Below the pieces are notes generated by a model. The model saw nothing but the letters and a program-made list of their open reading frames with translations. It was not told the DNA's origin and made no database searches. Of a stretch of DNA of 64,000 bases, positions 42,618 to 58,184 are shown piece by piece (the first letter of the stretch is position 1; the number at the start of each line of letters is the position of its first letter). The translations under genes and the position numbers were made by a program. The DNA is from Formosa agariphila KMM 3901 (GTDB lineage: Bacteria > Bacteroidota > Bacteroidia > Flavobacteriales > Flavobacteriaceae): the NCBI RefSeq assembly GCF_000723205.1, contig NZ_HG315671.1, positions 3,106,940 through 3,170,939 on the forward strand. The letters run 5' to 3'.

Positions 42618-43217
42618 ATGAAGAGACGAGATGTCTTAAAACAAGGAGCGCTATCATTCGGATACGTGGCTATAACACCAAGTATAGTGAGCCTTTTTCA
42701 GTCATGCAGCGAACAATCAGAATCGTGGGAACCTGAAGTTATCCCAACCCATTTAAAAGATATGACCACTGTTTTAATTGATTTTTTTCTACCAAAAACA
42801 GACGTGATTGGAGGTACTGATTTAAACTTAACACCTTTCGTCGACAGTATGATATTTGAAACAATGGATGTTTCGAAACAAGGGGTATTTGTTTTAGGTG
42901 CTGAAAGTTTTAAAAACACTCTTGAAAAAATTTATAAAAAAAGAATTTCAGAGATAGATTCTAATCAAATTAAAATTGCTTTAAAAACGTTCTGTGATTT
43001 ACCAAAACAAAAAGAAGAACATGTTTTTGAGCAACTCGAACAACAATTTTCTGAGATAGCTTCAGAGCAGAAAAACACGTATTTGAATTACAATTATATA
43101 ACTAACGTGAGGTATTATAGTTTATTAGGATATTATACATCTCAAGAAATAGTAGAAGGAGTACAAGATGTGAATCCAAATTTAGGATATTACAATGGGT
43201 GTATTAATGATGAATAA
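42618..43217 (+). CDS. Gluconate 2-dehydrogenase subunit 3-family protein (Tat signal)
   Basis: About 199 residues from ATG 42618, one base after the GMC gene stop; the longer frame from 42585 overlaps the GMC gene and is not needed. It begins MKRRDVLKQGALSFGYVAI, a twin-arginine signal, followed by a lipobox-like FQSC. The rest matches the small subunit-3 family of FAD sugar dehydrogenases (TTVLIDFFLPKTDVIGGT, FCDLPKQKEEHVFEQL, YYSLLGYYTSQEIVEG). This subunit usually helps export and stabilise the GMC catalytic subunit, which has no signal of its own. Confidence 0.85.
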   Translation: MKRRDVLKQGALSFGYVAITPSIVSLFQSCSEQSESWEPEVIPTHLKDMTTVLIDFFLPKTDVIGGTDLNLTPFVDSMIFETMDVSKQGVFVLGAESFKNTLEKIYKKRISEIDSNQIKIALKTFCDLPKQKEEHVFEQLEQQFSEIASEQKNTYLNYNYITNVRYYSLLGYYTSQEIVEGVQDVNPNLGYYNGCINDE

Positions 43218-43226
43218 AGTATTAAA

Positions 43227-49234
<6,008 letters not shown>

Positions 49235-49261
49235 AACCCAGCTAAAAAAGTGTTGTGCCAT

Positions 49262-49900
49262 ATGAAAACGTATACTGTAAATCGCATAGAAGAATCGACT
49301 CTAAATATTAATGGACTCGGTAATAGTACGCCATGGAAAACGGCCGAATTATTAACAGATTTTATAGCACCTTGGGATTTAGAATTTAAACCCAAGGTTG
49401 CTTTTAAAGCATTATGGGATGTAAATAATTTCTATTTCTGTTTTCATGTAGAAGATCAAGAAGTCTATTTAAATACCACAGACGATAGTATTGAAAGCAT
49501 TGGATCCTCTGATCGAGTTGAATTATTTTTTAGAAAAGATAAAGACTTAAATCCGTATTACTGTTTAGAAATGGATTCATCTGCAAGGTTGATGGATTTT
49601 AAAGCAAAAGCAGGAAAGGTTTTCGATTTCGATTGGAACTGGTCAAAGCATGGCATCGAATTAAAATCTAATGTAAATGCTAACGGATATACGCTTGAAG
49701 GCGTAGTGTCTATTTCGGTTTTAAAAGAATTAAAATTACTTTATAATAGCCAATTAGAGGTAGGTATTTTCGCTGCTAAATTTAAACTTACTAATGAGAC
49801 ACAAAGACATCCCATTTGGATGAGTTGGGTTCATCCACAAGTAACAGAACCTAACTTTCATCAACCACTAACGTTTGGCTCTTTAATTTTGAAAGGTTGA
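49262..49900 (+). CDS. CBM9-like carbohydrate-binding domain protein
   Basis: The 212-residue beta-sandwich protein resembles family-9 carbohydrate-binding modules: PWKTAELLTDFIAPWDLE, FKALWDVNNFYFCFHVEDQEV, SDRVELFFRKD, GYTLEGVVSISVL, HPIWMSWVHPQ. There is no signal peptide and no catalytic domain. I start it at ATG 49262; a GTG at 49250 would add four residues. It is the last gene of the operon, 27 bases after GH2. It may bind sugars or act as an enzyme-independent module. Its role is not established. Confidence 0.75.
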   Translation: MKTYTVNRIEESTLNINGLGNSTPWKTAELLTDFIAPWDLEFKPKVAFKALWDVNNFYFCFHVEDQEVYLNTTDDSIESIGSSDRVELFFRKDKDLNPYYCLEMDSSARLMDFKAKAGKVFDFDWNWSKHGIELKSNVNANGYTLEGVVSISVLKELKLLYNSQLEVGIFAAKFKLTNETQRHPIWMSWVHPQVTEPNFHQPLTFGSLILKG

Positions 49901-49982
49901 AATTTTTAGAACATATTTTTGTGATAAAATAGAATGAACGGATTCAAACCAAACATACCATACTAATAATCGATGTATTAAA

Positions 49983-50747
49983 CTAGATATTTAATTTAAA
50001 AACAGCTAGTACAGCCTTATGATCGCTTGGCCATATATTTTTAGGAGTAATAATATTATCGGCAGTATTTTCTATCACTCTTTTATTTCTAACAATATCA
50101 CCTCTTGGTCCTAGAATGGCTACGTTTTCAAGTTTTAATCGTGTATCTGGGTAGTAAAAAATAAAATCTATACGATCTCGATCATCTGCATTAGGACTCC
50201 AAGCTAGTTTAGTAACAGGGACAGCTGTATTATTTGCAGGGTAAGTAAACCCAGGATGTGTAATTGGATTTGAAAACACCGTTCTATAAGCATCTAAAAA
50301 CCCTGCTTTATCTAATTGTACAGTGTTAAACCAAGGCATGACAACACCATGATGATCATATAAATCTTTATTCGCTTCAACCCAATCTAGATGGGAAGGT
50401 TCATTATTATCTCCTCCATAAATGACGACGTTTCCATTTAAAACTTCACTCTTAGCATCATTTATAAATGCAGCGATAGCTTCGTCACGCTTTGAAGCCA
50501 TATTAATTTCTTGAATTTTAGAAATATTTGTTATTGGTTTTTCTAAAACTTTCCAAGTCGACCCATCGTAGCTTCGAGGCAAATACAAGGCACAATTTAA
50601 ATAATCTAAATGACCACTATAAAATGCTATGGTATTCCCTTGAACATTAATTATTGCCTTAGTAATTGAACCATGATCATTCTGCAGTGGAAATATAGTG
50701 GATTGAGACAAAATGGGATACTTTGAAAGTACCCCCTGAATCTTCAC
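49983..50747 (-). CDS. Endonuclease/exonuclease/phosphatase-family protein, C-terminal part (split gene)
   Basis: The 254-residue frame, nominally from GTG 50747, holds the C-terminal part of the EEP fold (GVLSKYPIL, IAFYSGHLDY, VVIYGGDNNEPSHLDW, DDRDRIDFIFYYPD, WPSDHKAVLAVFKL), including Asp/Asn and His of the active site. It continues the neighbouring frame if one base is removed from five G (coding strand) at 50732-50736. The product would be a secreted phosphatase or nuclease. It does not look independently functional, because it lacks the first catalytic Asn/Glu. Confidence 0.7.
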   Translation of the reverse strand: MKIQGVLSKYPILSQSTIFPLQNDHGSITKAIINVQGNTIAFYSGHLDYLNCALYLPRSYDGSTWKVLEKPITNISKIQEINMASKRDEAIAAFINDAKSEVLNGNVVIYGGDNNEPSHLDWVEANKDLYDHHGVVMPWFNTVQLDKAGFLDAYRTVFSNPITHPGFTYPANNTAVPVTKLAWSPNADDRDRIDFIFYYPDTRLKLENVAILGPRGDIVRNKRVIENTADNIITPKNIWPSDHKAVLAVFKLNI

Positions 50748-51024
50748 TCTTTTCAGAATAATATGTATAACCTTTTACTTTTAATGCATTAACTAATCTG
50801 TCGTTTAATGTTACACCATCGTAATTTCGCACTTCACTAAGCGCTATTAGGTCAGCATCATTTTCTATAATTTCAGTAATAATAGTATTAAAACCGTTTT
50901 CAACTTTTGTTCCTTCTTGCCAGATATTAAATTGAAGCACACGTAATTCGACAGCTTCAACTTGAGCATGTAAAAACGCACTACACAACAAAAAAACAAT
51001 AAGAAAAGGTTTTAAAACATGCAT
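50677..51024 (-). CDS. Endonuclease/exonuclease/phosphatase-family protein, N-terminal part (split gene)
   Basis: The 115-residue frame starts with a signal peptide (MHVLKPFLIVFLLCSAFLHA) and the first EEP motifs: LRVLQFNIW (Asn ligand) and ADLIALSEVRN (Glu ligand). After SEKSEDSGG it drifts into unrelated residues. Four G instead of five (coding strand of 50732-50736) would give SEDSG-VLSKYPIL, the family-typical join. It follows kbl by 9 bases in the tdh-kbl operon. As read, it is a pseudogene or a phase-off state. Confidence 0.7.
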   Translation of the reverse strand: MHVLKPFLIVFLLCSAFLHAQVEAVELRVLQFNIWQEGTKVENGFNTIITEIIENDADLIALSEVRNYDGVTLNDRLVNALKVKGYTYYSEKSEDSGGTFKVSHFVSIHYISTAE

Positions 51025-51033
51025 TATCTTAAT

Positions 51034-52224
51034 TTATGAAATTACATTTAAGCTTTTACCAACTTTTATAAATGCGGAAATTGCCTTGTCTAAATGCTGA
51101 CGCTCATGACCTGCAGATAATTGTACACGTATTCTTGCTTTACCTTTAGGTACTACAGGATAAAAGAAACCAATAACATAAATCCCTTCATCTAAAAGTC
51201 TGGCTGCAAACTCCTGGGCTAAAGGCGCTTCTTCTAACATAACTGGTACAATTGGGTGATCTCCTGGCAGAATATTAAAACCTGCTGCTGTCATTTGTTT
51301 TCTGAAGTATTTTGTATTCTCTTCTAATGTATCACGTAAATGCGTAGAAGCACTTAAAATATCTAAAACTTTAATTGATGCTCCAACAATAGAAGGTGCT
51401 ACTGTATTAGAAAACAAGTATGGTCTAGATTTCTGACGTAAAATATCTACAATTTCCTTTCTTGCAGCAGTAAATCCACCTGAAGCTCCACCTAAAGCTT
51501 TACCATATGTTCCTGTTATGATATCGATACGATCAATTACATTATGATATTCGTGAGTTCCACGACCTGTTTTTCCTAAAAAACCTGTAGAATGACATTC
51601 ATCTATCATGACTAATGCATCGTACTTATCGGCTAAATCACAAATTATATTCAATTGAGCAATGGTACCATCCATAGAAAATGAACCGTCAGTTACAATT
51701 AACTTTCGTCTTGAACCTTCTGCATCTTGTAATTGTTTTTCTAAATCGGCCATATCATTATGAGCATACCTAAAACGCTTGGCTTTGCATAAACGAATAC
51801 CATCAATAATGGATGCGTGATTTAACGCATCAGAAATAATAGCGTCTTCTGCGGTAAGAAGAGGTTCAAAAATACCGCCATTTGCATCAAAAGCAGCAGC
51901 ATATAATATACAATCTTCCATGCCTAAAAATTCGGCTGTTTTTTGCTCTAATTCTTTATGAATATCTTGAGTTCCACAAATGAAACGTACAGAAGACATT
52001 CCAAAACCATGTGTATCTATCGTTTTTTTACTAGCTTCAAGAACTTCTGGATGCGATGATAACCCCAAATAGTTATTAGCACAAAAATTGATAACATTGT
52101 TCACTTGTGTCGTTGAAATTTCAGCACGTTGTGGCGTTGTTATTATACGTTCACTTTTATATAACCCTTCTTCTTTTAGGGTTTCTATTTCTGCTTGTAA
52201 AGCTTCTTTTAAATTTGAATACAT
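51034..52224 (-). CDS. kbl: 2-amino-3-ketobutyrate CoA ligase (glycine C-acetyltransferase)
   Basis: The 396-residue PLP enzyme cleaves 2-amino-3-ketobutyrate with CoA to glycine and acetyl-CoA. Family landmarks are [32 protein letters not shown], the [10 protein letters not shown] motif and the PLP-lysine region [13 protein letters not shown]. Length is standard. It comes directly after tdh (21-base gap), giving the two-step threonine-to-glycine route. Confidence 0.96.
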   Translation of the reverse strand: MYSNLKEALQAEIETLKEEGLYKSERIITTPQRAEISTTQVNNVINFCANNYLGLSSHPEVLEASKKTIDTHGFGMSSVRFICGTQDIHKELEQKTAEFLGMEDCILYAAAFDANGGIFEPLLTAEDAIISDALNHASIIDGIRLCKAKRFRYAHNDMADLEKQLQDAEGSRRKLIVTDGSFSMDGTIAQLNIICDLADKYDALVMIDECHSTGFLGKTGRGTHEYHNVIDRIDIITGTYGKALGGASGGFTAARKEIVDILRQKSRPYLFSNTVAPSIVGASIKVLDILSASTHLRDTLEENTKYFRKQMTAAGFNILPGDHPIVPVMLEEAPLAQEFAARLLDEGIYVIGFFYPVVPKGKARIRVQLSAGHERQHLDKAISAFIKVGKSLNVIS

Positions 52225-52245
52225 GTGTTATCTTTTTTGTAATGA

Positions 52246-53217
52246 TTATGCTTGTACTAAATTATAATAGTTTTTTAATTTCTCAATCATGATTTTACTC
52301 ATTGCCTCTAAATCAAATTCTGGTTTCCATCCCCATTCATTTCTAGCTAATGAATCGTCAATAGATTTAGGCCATTTATCGGCAATACGCTGCCTAAAAT
52401 CTGGTTCGTAATTTACTTCAAAATTTGGATATGATTTTACAATCTCTTCTACAACCTCTTTAGGCGAGAAACTTACTCCCGCTAAATTATAAGATGTTCT
52501 TGTTTGAATTGATTCTTTTGGAGCATCCATTAGCTCTATAGTTGCACGAATAACATCGTCCATAAAAATCATAGGCAATGTTGTGTCTTCTGTTAAAAAA
52601 CAACTAAAAGACTCACCTAAGACAGCTTTATGAAAAATATCTACTGCATAATCTGTAGTGCCTCCACCTGGCAAAGATTGGTATCCAATAACTCCTGGAT
52701 ACCGAATAGATCGCACATCTAACCCATATCTTAAAAAATAATATTGAGCCCAATTTTCGCCAGCTGCTTTACTAATACCATAAACTGTGGCTGGGTCTAA
52801 ATATGCATGATTAGAAGTAGACTCCTTATCTGCTCCTTCACCAAACACAGCAATAGAACTTGGGTAAAACACTTTCTCTATTTGATTTAATCTAGCGACT
52901 TCAAAAACATTAAACATGGTTTTCATGTTAATATCCCATGTTTGTAAAGGATTCTCTTCGCCTTTGGCTGATAATATGGCAGCCAAATGATAAATCTGAG
53001 TTACTTTATATGCTTTTACAACTTCTTCTATACGTTCAAAAGTAATTGCGTCAATAATTTCAAATAATCCCTGATACCCTTCTCTAGTTCTTAAATCGGA
53101 AGCAATAACATTATTGACCCCAAATTTCTCTTGTAGTGATTTCACTAAAACAGAACCTAATTGACCATTTGCACCAATTACTAAAACAACTGTATTACTA
53201 ATATTATAGTTTTCCAT
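52246..53217 (-). CDS. tdh: L-threonine 3-dehydrogenase, epimerase type
   Basis: The 323-residue short-chain dehydrogenase/epimerase-like enzyme has the NAD motif GANGQLGSVL (about 14-23) and the active-site YGISKAAGENW (Tyr and Lys). In this family it oxidises threonine to 2-amino-3-ketobutyrate, the substrate of the kbl enzyme encoded next. It is not the zinc-type TDH of E. coli. It is the first gene of the operon, divergent from an Lrp/AsnC regulator across 160 bases. Confidence 0.93.
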   Translation of the reverse strand: MENYNISNTVVLVIGANGQLGSVLVKSLQEKFGVNNVIASDLRTREGYQGLFEIIDAITFERIEEVVKAYKVTQIYHLAAILSAKGEENPLQTWDINMKTMFNVFEVARLNQIEKVFYPSSIAVFGEGADKESTSNHAYLDPATVYGISKAAGENWAQYYFLRYGLDVRSIRYPGVIGYQSLPGGGTTDYAVDIFHKAVLGESFSCFLTEDTTLPMIFMDDVIRATIELMDAPKESIQTRTSYNLAGVSFSPKEVVEEIVKSYPNFEVNYEPDFRQRIADKWPKSIDDSLARNEWGWKPEFDLEAMSKIMIEKLKNYYNLVQA

Positions 53218-53268
53218 AAAATTCAGCTCGATTTACTTACAAATCTATGATTTATGATTATTTAAAAT

Positions 53269-53302
53269 AAATAAAGCCGAATATTAAGCAAATAAAGCTG
53301 AA
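53269..53302. promoter_or_regulatory. Direct repeat AAATAAAGCyGAA, candidate Lrp site
   Basis: AAATAAAGCCGAA (53269-53281) and AAATAAAGCTGAA (53290-53302) match at 12 of 13 positions and are exactly 21 bp apart, on the same DNA face. They lie between tdh and the lrp-type gene, where an Lrp/AsnC regulator of both would bind. Confidence 0.5.
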
Positions 53303-53377
53303 AAAATTAAATTATACGCTATTTTTACTTTTCAACACTTAAAAAAAATAAAATAACAGTAATTTTTATTTCAGACT

Positions 53378-53839
53378 ATGGAATTATTAGATACAACTGA
53401 CACAACCATTTTAAGAATTTTACAAAAAGATTCGAAAAAAACAGCAAAAGAAATAGCCAACACACTTAATCTTACAGCCTCTCCTGTGTACGAACGTATT
53501 CGTCGATTAGAAAAGCAAGGCTTTATAAAGAAATATGTAGCTATATTAGATAAAAAACTTATAGATAGATCTATAACCACTATCTGTCAAGTTTCTATGC
53601 GTTACCATAACGAAGCTTTTATTGAGAAATTTGAAGAACAAATTCAAAGTCTTGAAGAGGTTCAAGAATGTTACCATATGGCTGGCCAAGTGGATTTTAT
53701 TCTAAAAATAAACACACAAAGCTTAGAGGGCTATCATAATTTTGTAAAATATAAGCTTTCTAAAATAGAAAATATTGGCGTCTTAAACAGCACCTTTGTA
53801 TTGAAAGATATTAAACAAACATCTGAATTTTACATCTAA
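53378..53839 (+). CDS. Lrp/AsnC-family transcriptional regulator
   Basis: The 153-residue regulator has an N-terminal HTH (ILRILQKDSKKTAKEIANTLNLTASPVYERIRRLEKQGFI) and a C-terminal RAM/ligand-binding domain (EEVQECYHMAGQVDFILKIN). Divergent orientation from tdh-kbl suggests it regulates threonine degradation, perhaps in response to an amino acid. Its stop codon region overlaps the stop of the convergent HTCS gene by 4 bases. Confidence 0.93.
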   Translation: MELLDTTDTTILRILQKDSKKTAKEIANTLNLTASPVYERIRRLEKQGFIKKYVAILDKKLIDRSITTICQVSMRYHNEAFIEKFEEQIQSLEEVQECYHMAGQVDFILKINTQSLEGYHNFVKYKLSKIENIGVLNSTFVLKDIKQTSEFYI

Positions 53840-56800
53840 ATATCTGACAAACCATGATACTTTAAATAAATCTCTGCACCTTCTTGTTTCGCTTCATTTG
53901 AAAATACTTTTGGTGTTTTACCAAACTGTTTTTTAAAACATTTTGAAAAATATTTCGGATCATTAAATCCAACCATAAAAGCAACTTCAGAGATAGAATA
54001 TCCAAATTTAGCAAGAATAACTGCTGCTTTTTTTAAACGAATAAGTCTTACAAAATCAATTATACTATGCCCTGTTAATGCTTGACATTTTCTATAAAAA
54101 CTGGAATAACTCATGTTTAATGAATCGGCTAGTTCTTCCATTTTTAAATCTGAATCTGTTAATTTAGAATTTACAATCGCCATTAAACTTTCTAAGAATA
54201 CCTCGTCTTTAGATTTTTCAATGGTAACTTCTGGATTACTAATAGCCTCTGCCCTATATTTGGAGATTATATGCTCTTTAGAAGATATAATATTTTTTAC
54301 TTTCAATAATAATTCATTCGTATTAAAAGGCTTATTTATATACTCTATAGCTCCTGATTTTAAGCCAGATATTTTAGAATTAATCGAGTTGTTAGCTGTA
54401 ATTAAAATTACGGGTATATGTTTGGTTAAACTATCCTTTTGAAGCATTTTTGACATAGTAACACCATCTATACCTGGCATGGTAATGTCGCTTAAAATTA
54501 AGTCAGGGTAATTTGTCTTTGCATAATGATATCCTTCTTCTCCATTGTCTGCTAGCAATATATTGTACTTTGTAATCAATAAATCCTTTAAAAATTCTTG
54601 CAGATCCAAATTATCTTCAACAATTAATATGGTCTTCTTTGAAACATCAGCCTCATTAGGTTTATTACTTTTATTTATTATCTGTTCGGGTATTTCAAAG
54701 AGGTTTTCTAATTCTGAATCATTAGTTACAATTTTATCTTCATCTAAATAACTATCTTCAGAAATTGGTAAAATAACAATGAAGCTTGTTCCTTCCTCTG
54801 CTGAAGAATTTACTTCTATGCTACCATTGTGCATATCGATTATCTCTTTTGTTAAGGCTAATCCAATACCTGAACCTTTTTGTTTTTTTCCTTCTTTAGA
54901 TTGATAAAACAAATTAAATATAGCTTCTAAATCTCCTTTAGAAATCCCCGGTCCCGAATCCGTTATATCTATTTTTATAGTTTTCTTGTCATTAAACGGT
55001 GTAACTCCTAATCGAATATTTCCTTCACGTGGAGTAAATTTAAAAGCATTTGAAAGCAAATTATAAATAACATGTTCAATTTTATCTTTATCATACCATG
55101 ATTCTGACAAGTTTTGAGGACAATTAACAACAAAATCTATTTGTTTCTTTCTAGACAATTCTCTAAAAGACAACGAAATATCTTCAATATCATTATACAC
55201 ATTATTTTTAGTAACTGATAAGCGTAATTGTTTCAATTCTTTATCTCTAACTAGTGTTAAATCTCTTGCTATTTTAGACAATCTATTAGTATTGTTAGCA
55301 ATTATATTTAAACGTTGTTTTAATAGCAAATTTCCATTTTTTTCAGCACGTATAATCATATCATCAATGGGACCTAATATTAAAGTAATAGGAGTTTGAA
55401 TTTCATGTGACATTTTTGTAAAGAAGTCCATTTTAAGATTACTCAATTCATGTTCTTTAATAAAGTGTACCTTTTCTAATAGCATATTATTTCTAAACAA
55501 ATACCATCTTCTCACCAATGCCGCTAACAATATTAAACCTATTAGATAAAACAAATATGCCCAATCTGTTCTCCAATACGGGGGGGTTACTTTTATTTTA
55601 ATCTGCCTAGGTTTAATATCCCACATACCTTTCACTGTTCCTGCCTTTACTTCAAATACGTAATCACCAGGAGGAATATTAGTATAAGTTGCAACCCGTT
55701 CAGGGTGACTTCTTATCCAATCCTTATCAAATCCTTTTAATTTATAGGTATAGTAATAATTTTGATTTAAAAGATTATCTACAGCAGAGAACCTGAATGA
55801 AAAAGAAGCTTGATCATGCTGAAGGTTTAACTCCTTAATATTATATATATCACAAAACTCCTTAACGGGAAATATGGAATCGACTGCTCTATTAAGTACT
55901 TCAATATTATTAATATAAAGATTAGCTTTTGAAACTTGTTTTTGTATCGAATTAGGTTTAAAATAATTTACACCTCTTATTCCTCCAAAATAAACTGTTC
56001 CTTGCTTATCCTTAAACACACTACGCCCTAAATAAATATTATCCTCAAATCCATCTGAATTATAAAAAGATTCTAAAGAAGAATCTTTAATATTAAAATG
56101 ACTAATTCCGTGATTTGAACTCATCCATAGATTATTATTATCTTCAGAAACAATACTTACTAAACTATGATTATTTAAAGCTTCTATATTTTCAAACTTT
56201 TCAAAAACTTTATTTAAAGAATTGTATTTTATTAGTTTTCCATTTCTATTAATAAACCAAATTATATTCAAACCTCCAGAAGTCATAGACTTAGGTATAT
56301 AAGCCTCCCGCATTATCTCATCAAATTCTGGTATATGATTAATAAATACCGAGTTTGATATAGTATCTTTTTCTACCAATTCATAAAAACCACCAAATGG
56401 AGCACCAAACCATAAACGTTCATTTTCATCTTCATAAATACTTTCTATTATAGTTCCTTCTAAGCCTTTGTAACCATATTCAAATGCATATATTAGTTTT
56501 AAATCAGACGTATATACACTTAAAGAAATATTTGACGCCACCCAAATTCTACCTTTAGAATCATTAAAAACGGTTCGTACGTCTGTAGCATGATGATTTT
56601 TAGAGCTAATTAAATCTATTTTCTTAAAGGTTTTATTTTTAGAATTATAATTCCATAGTCCATTTTTATAAGTACCAAACCAAATATTATTTAAATCATC
56701 TTCAGCTATGGACTGTACATAAAAACCTTTATTTCTAAAAACATTATTAAAGTACTGTTCTTCTGTCCTTGAATCCTGACTTGTCGAATTTATTTTGGTA

Positions 56801-57921
56801 ACACCAGAACCATCTGTTCCTAACCACAATGTCCCGTTTGAACTTTTTAATATACTCAAAATACGTTGGGGCACATTTTTAACTGATCCTGAATGATATT
56901 TTATCGAAGTATTGGGCCTTGATAAAACATTTATTACGCCATAATTAGTAGCTATCCAAATATTCTTATGATTATCTTCACTTATATTTAAAATCGTATT
57001 ACTACTAAGAGAGAATTCATTTGAAACATCTTTAGAAAACAGTTCCACGTCACCTTGAATCGAGTGAATACGATAAAGCCCACCTCCATCAGTACCTCCC
57101 CAAATAAAACCATTACTATCAAAATAAAGAGATAAGAATAATTCATTCTTTATATTATAAATGTCTTTTTTAAAGAATGTATTTTGAATAAAACTATTTT
57201 GTTCGATATCATAAACAAAAAGTCCATATGTTTCTGTTCCTACCCATAGCTTATCAGTATTATCAACTTCTAAAATCAAATTCCCTGGAAAATCCGTAAA
57301 CACACCCTCAATCTCATTTATAGATTTATGGAGTATATTATAATTATATATTTTACCATCTAAAGTACTAAAAAACAAGTTCTTATTTCGATTTACCACT
57401 ACATTTTGAATCGGTTTCTTTAGATACTTCTTAGAAATTGTAGTTATACTATCACTATGGTCACCACTATATTTATATATAATACCCCCGTCCGTAATGT
57501 ACCATAAATCTTTTTCGTAGGTTGTAATCCCACGTACGTAATGATTATTAAGATTAGATTTCAATAGACTAAAAGTTCCAGTACTTTCATTATACATTGA
57601 AAGGGAGCCATATTGCGATAACAACCATATATTACCATTATCGTCTTTTTCTATTTTAGAAATTTGATTATTTAAATCTCCGTTTGGAAAAATAACAGCA
57701 TTAGAGATTAATCTATAATCGTATCCATCATAAATTAATATTCCAGAATTACAAACCATCCATATGGTATTATAAGGACCTGGAATCATTTTATTGATAG
57801 ACATACCAACATTATTAAGTGTTGGAGATATTCTCTTAAAATTTGGATTATTTTGTGAAACAGCAGAAATCATTATTAATAAAAATGATAATATAAAGAC
57901 TGTTTTTTTACTTAAATCCAT
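53836..57921 (-). CDS. Hybrid two-component system regulator (HTCS)
   Basis: The 1361-residue regulator contains all phosphorelay parts. After a signal/anchor, the periplasmic beta-propeller (about 25-690, repeated NIWxxTxxGL-like units) is followed by a Y_Y_Y domain (about 700-775), a membrane helix (WAYLFYLIGLILLAALV), HisKA with His839 (SHEIQTPITLILGP), HATPase (GSGIGLALTKEII), a receiver with Asp1145 (LSDITMPGIDG) and a C-terminal AraC-type HTH (ISEVAFMVGFNDPKYFSKCFKKQFGKTP). HTCS proteins sense oligosaccharides in the periplasm and switch on their PUL. The divergent GH109-SusC-SusD genes are the likely target. Confidence 0.95.
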   Translation of the reverse strand: MDLSKKTVFILSFLLIMISAVSQNNPNFKRISPTLNNVGMSINKMIPGPYNTIWMVCNSGILIYDGYDYRLISNAVIFPNGDLNNQISKIEKDDNGNIWLLSQYGSLSMYNESTGTFSLLKSNLNNHYVRGITTYEKDLWYITDGGIIYKYSGDHSDSITTISKKYLKKPIQNVVVNRNKNLFFSTLDGKIYNYNILHKSINEIEGVFTDFPGNLILEVDNTDKLWVGTETYGLFVYDIEQNSFIQNTFFKKDIYNIKNELFLSLYFDSNGFIWGGTDGGGLYRIHSIQGDVELFSKDVSNEFSLSSNTILNISEDNHKNIWIATNYGVINVLSRPNTSIKYHSGSVKNVPQRILSILKSSNGTLWLGTDGSGVTKINSTSQDSRTEEQYFNNVFRNKGFYVQSIAEDDLNNIWFGTYKNGLWNYNSKNKTFKKIDLISSKNHHATDVRTVFNDSKGRIWVASNISLSVYTSDLKLIYAFEYGYKGLEGTIIESIYEDENERLWFGAPFGGFYELVEKDTISNSVFINHIPEFDEIMREAYIPKSMTSGGLNIIWFINRNGKLIKYNSLNKVFEKFENIEALNNHSLVSIVSEDNNNLWMSSNHGISHFNIKDSSLESFYNSDGFEDNIYLGRSVFKDKQGTVYFGGIRGVNYFKPNSIQKQVSKANLYINNIEVLNRAVDSIFPVKEFCDIYNIKELNLQHDQASFSFRFSAVDNLLNQNYYYTYKLKGFDKDWIRSHPERVATYTNIPPGDYVFEVKAGTVKGMWDIKPRQIKIKVTPPYWRTDWAYLFYLIGLILLAALVRRWYLFRNNMLLEKVHFIKEHELSNLKMDFFTKMSHEIQTPITLILGPIDDMIIRAEKNGNLLLKQRLNIIANNTNRLSKIARDLTLVRDKELKQLRLSVTKNNVYNDIEDISLSFRELSRKKQIDFVVNCPQNLSESWYDKDKIEHVIYNLLSNAFKFTPREGNIRLGVTPFNDKKTIKIDITDSGPGISKGDLEAIFNLFYQSKEGKKQKGSGIGLALTKEIIDMHNGSIEVNSSAEEGTSFIVILPISEDSYLDEDKIVTNDSELENLFEIPEQIINKSNKPNEADVSKKTILIVEDNLDLQEFLKDLLITKYNILLADNGEEGYHYAKTNYPDLILSDITMPGIDGVTMSKMLQKDSLTKHIPVILITANNSINSKISGLKSGAIEYINKPFNTNELLLKVKNIISSKEHIISKYRAEAISNPEVTIEKSKDEVFLESLMAIVNSKLTDSDLKMEELADSLNMSYSSFYRKCQALTGHSIIDFVRLIRLKKAAVILAKFGYSISEVAFMVGFNDPKYFSKCFKKQFGKTPKVFSNEAKQEGAEIYLKYHGLSDI

Positions 57922-58055
57922 GTGTCATATTTTAAGTTAGTTTGAATTTTAAAAGCAGATATGGAAACGTTCTATTTTTAGAGATGTAAAAATATTGATT
58001 TATTGACAATAAAGTAACATGATTAATTTTCTAATTTACATTTAGAAGAGAACAA

Positions 58056-58084
58056 TTAAGTCAAATAGGGGGAAATTTAAGTCA
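58056..58084 (+). promoter_or_regulatory. Direct repeat TTAAGTCA, candidate HTCS operator
   Basis: TTAAGTCA occurs at 58056-58063 and 58077-58084, exactly 21 bp apart, in the 238-base region between the divergent HTCS gene and the PUL. Tandem half-sites at two helical turns fit the two-HTH AraC-type DNA-binding domain of the HTCS. The promoter's own boxes are not clear. Confidence 0.55.
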
Positions 58085-58184
58085 TACCCGTATTTATAGT
58101 GATTATACCACCCTATAATGAGGAAATTAACAGCTCGAATAAGAAATTTAATAATCACATTTGAGAGATATAAACACAGACATA

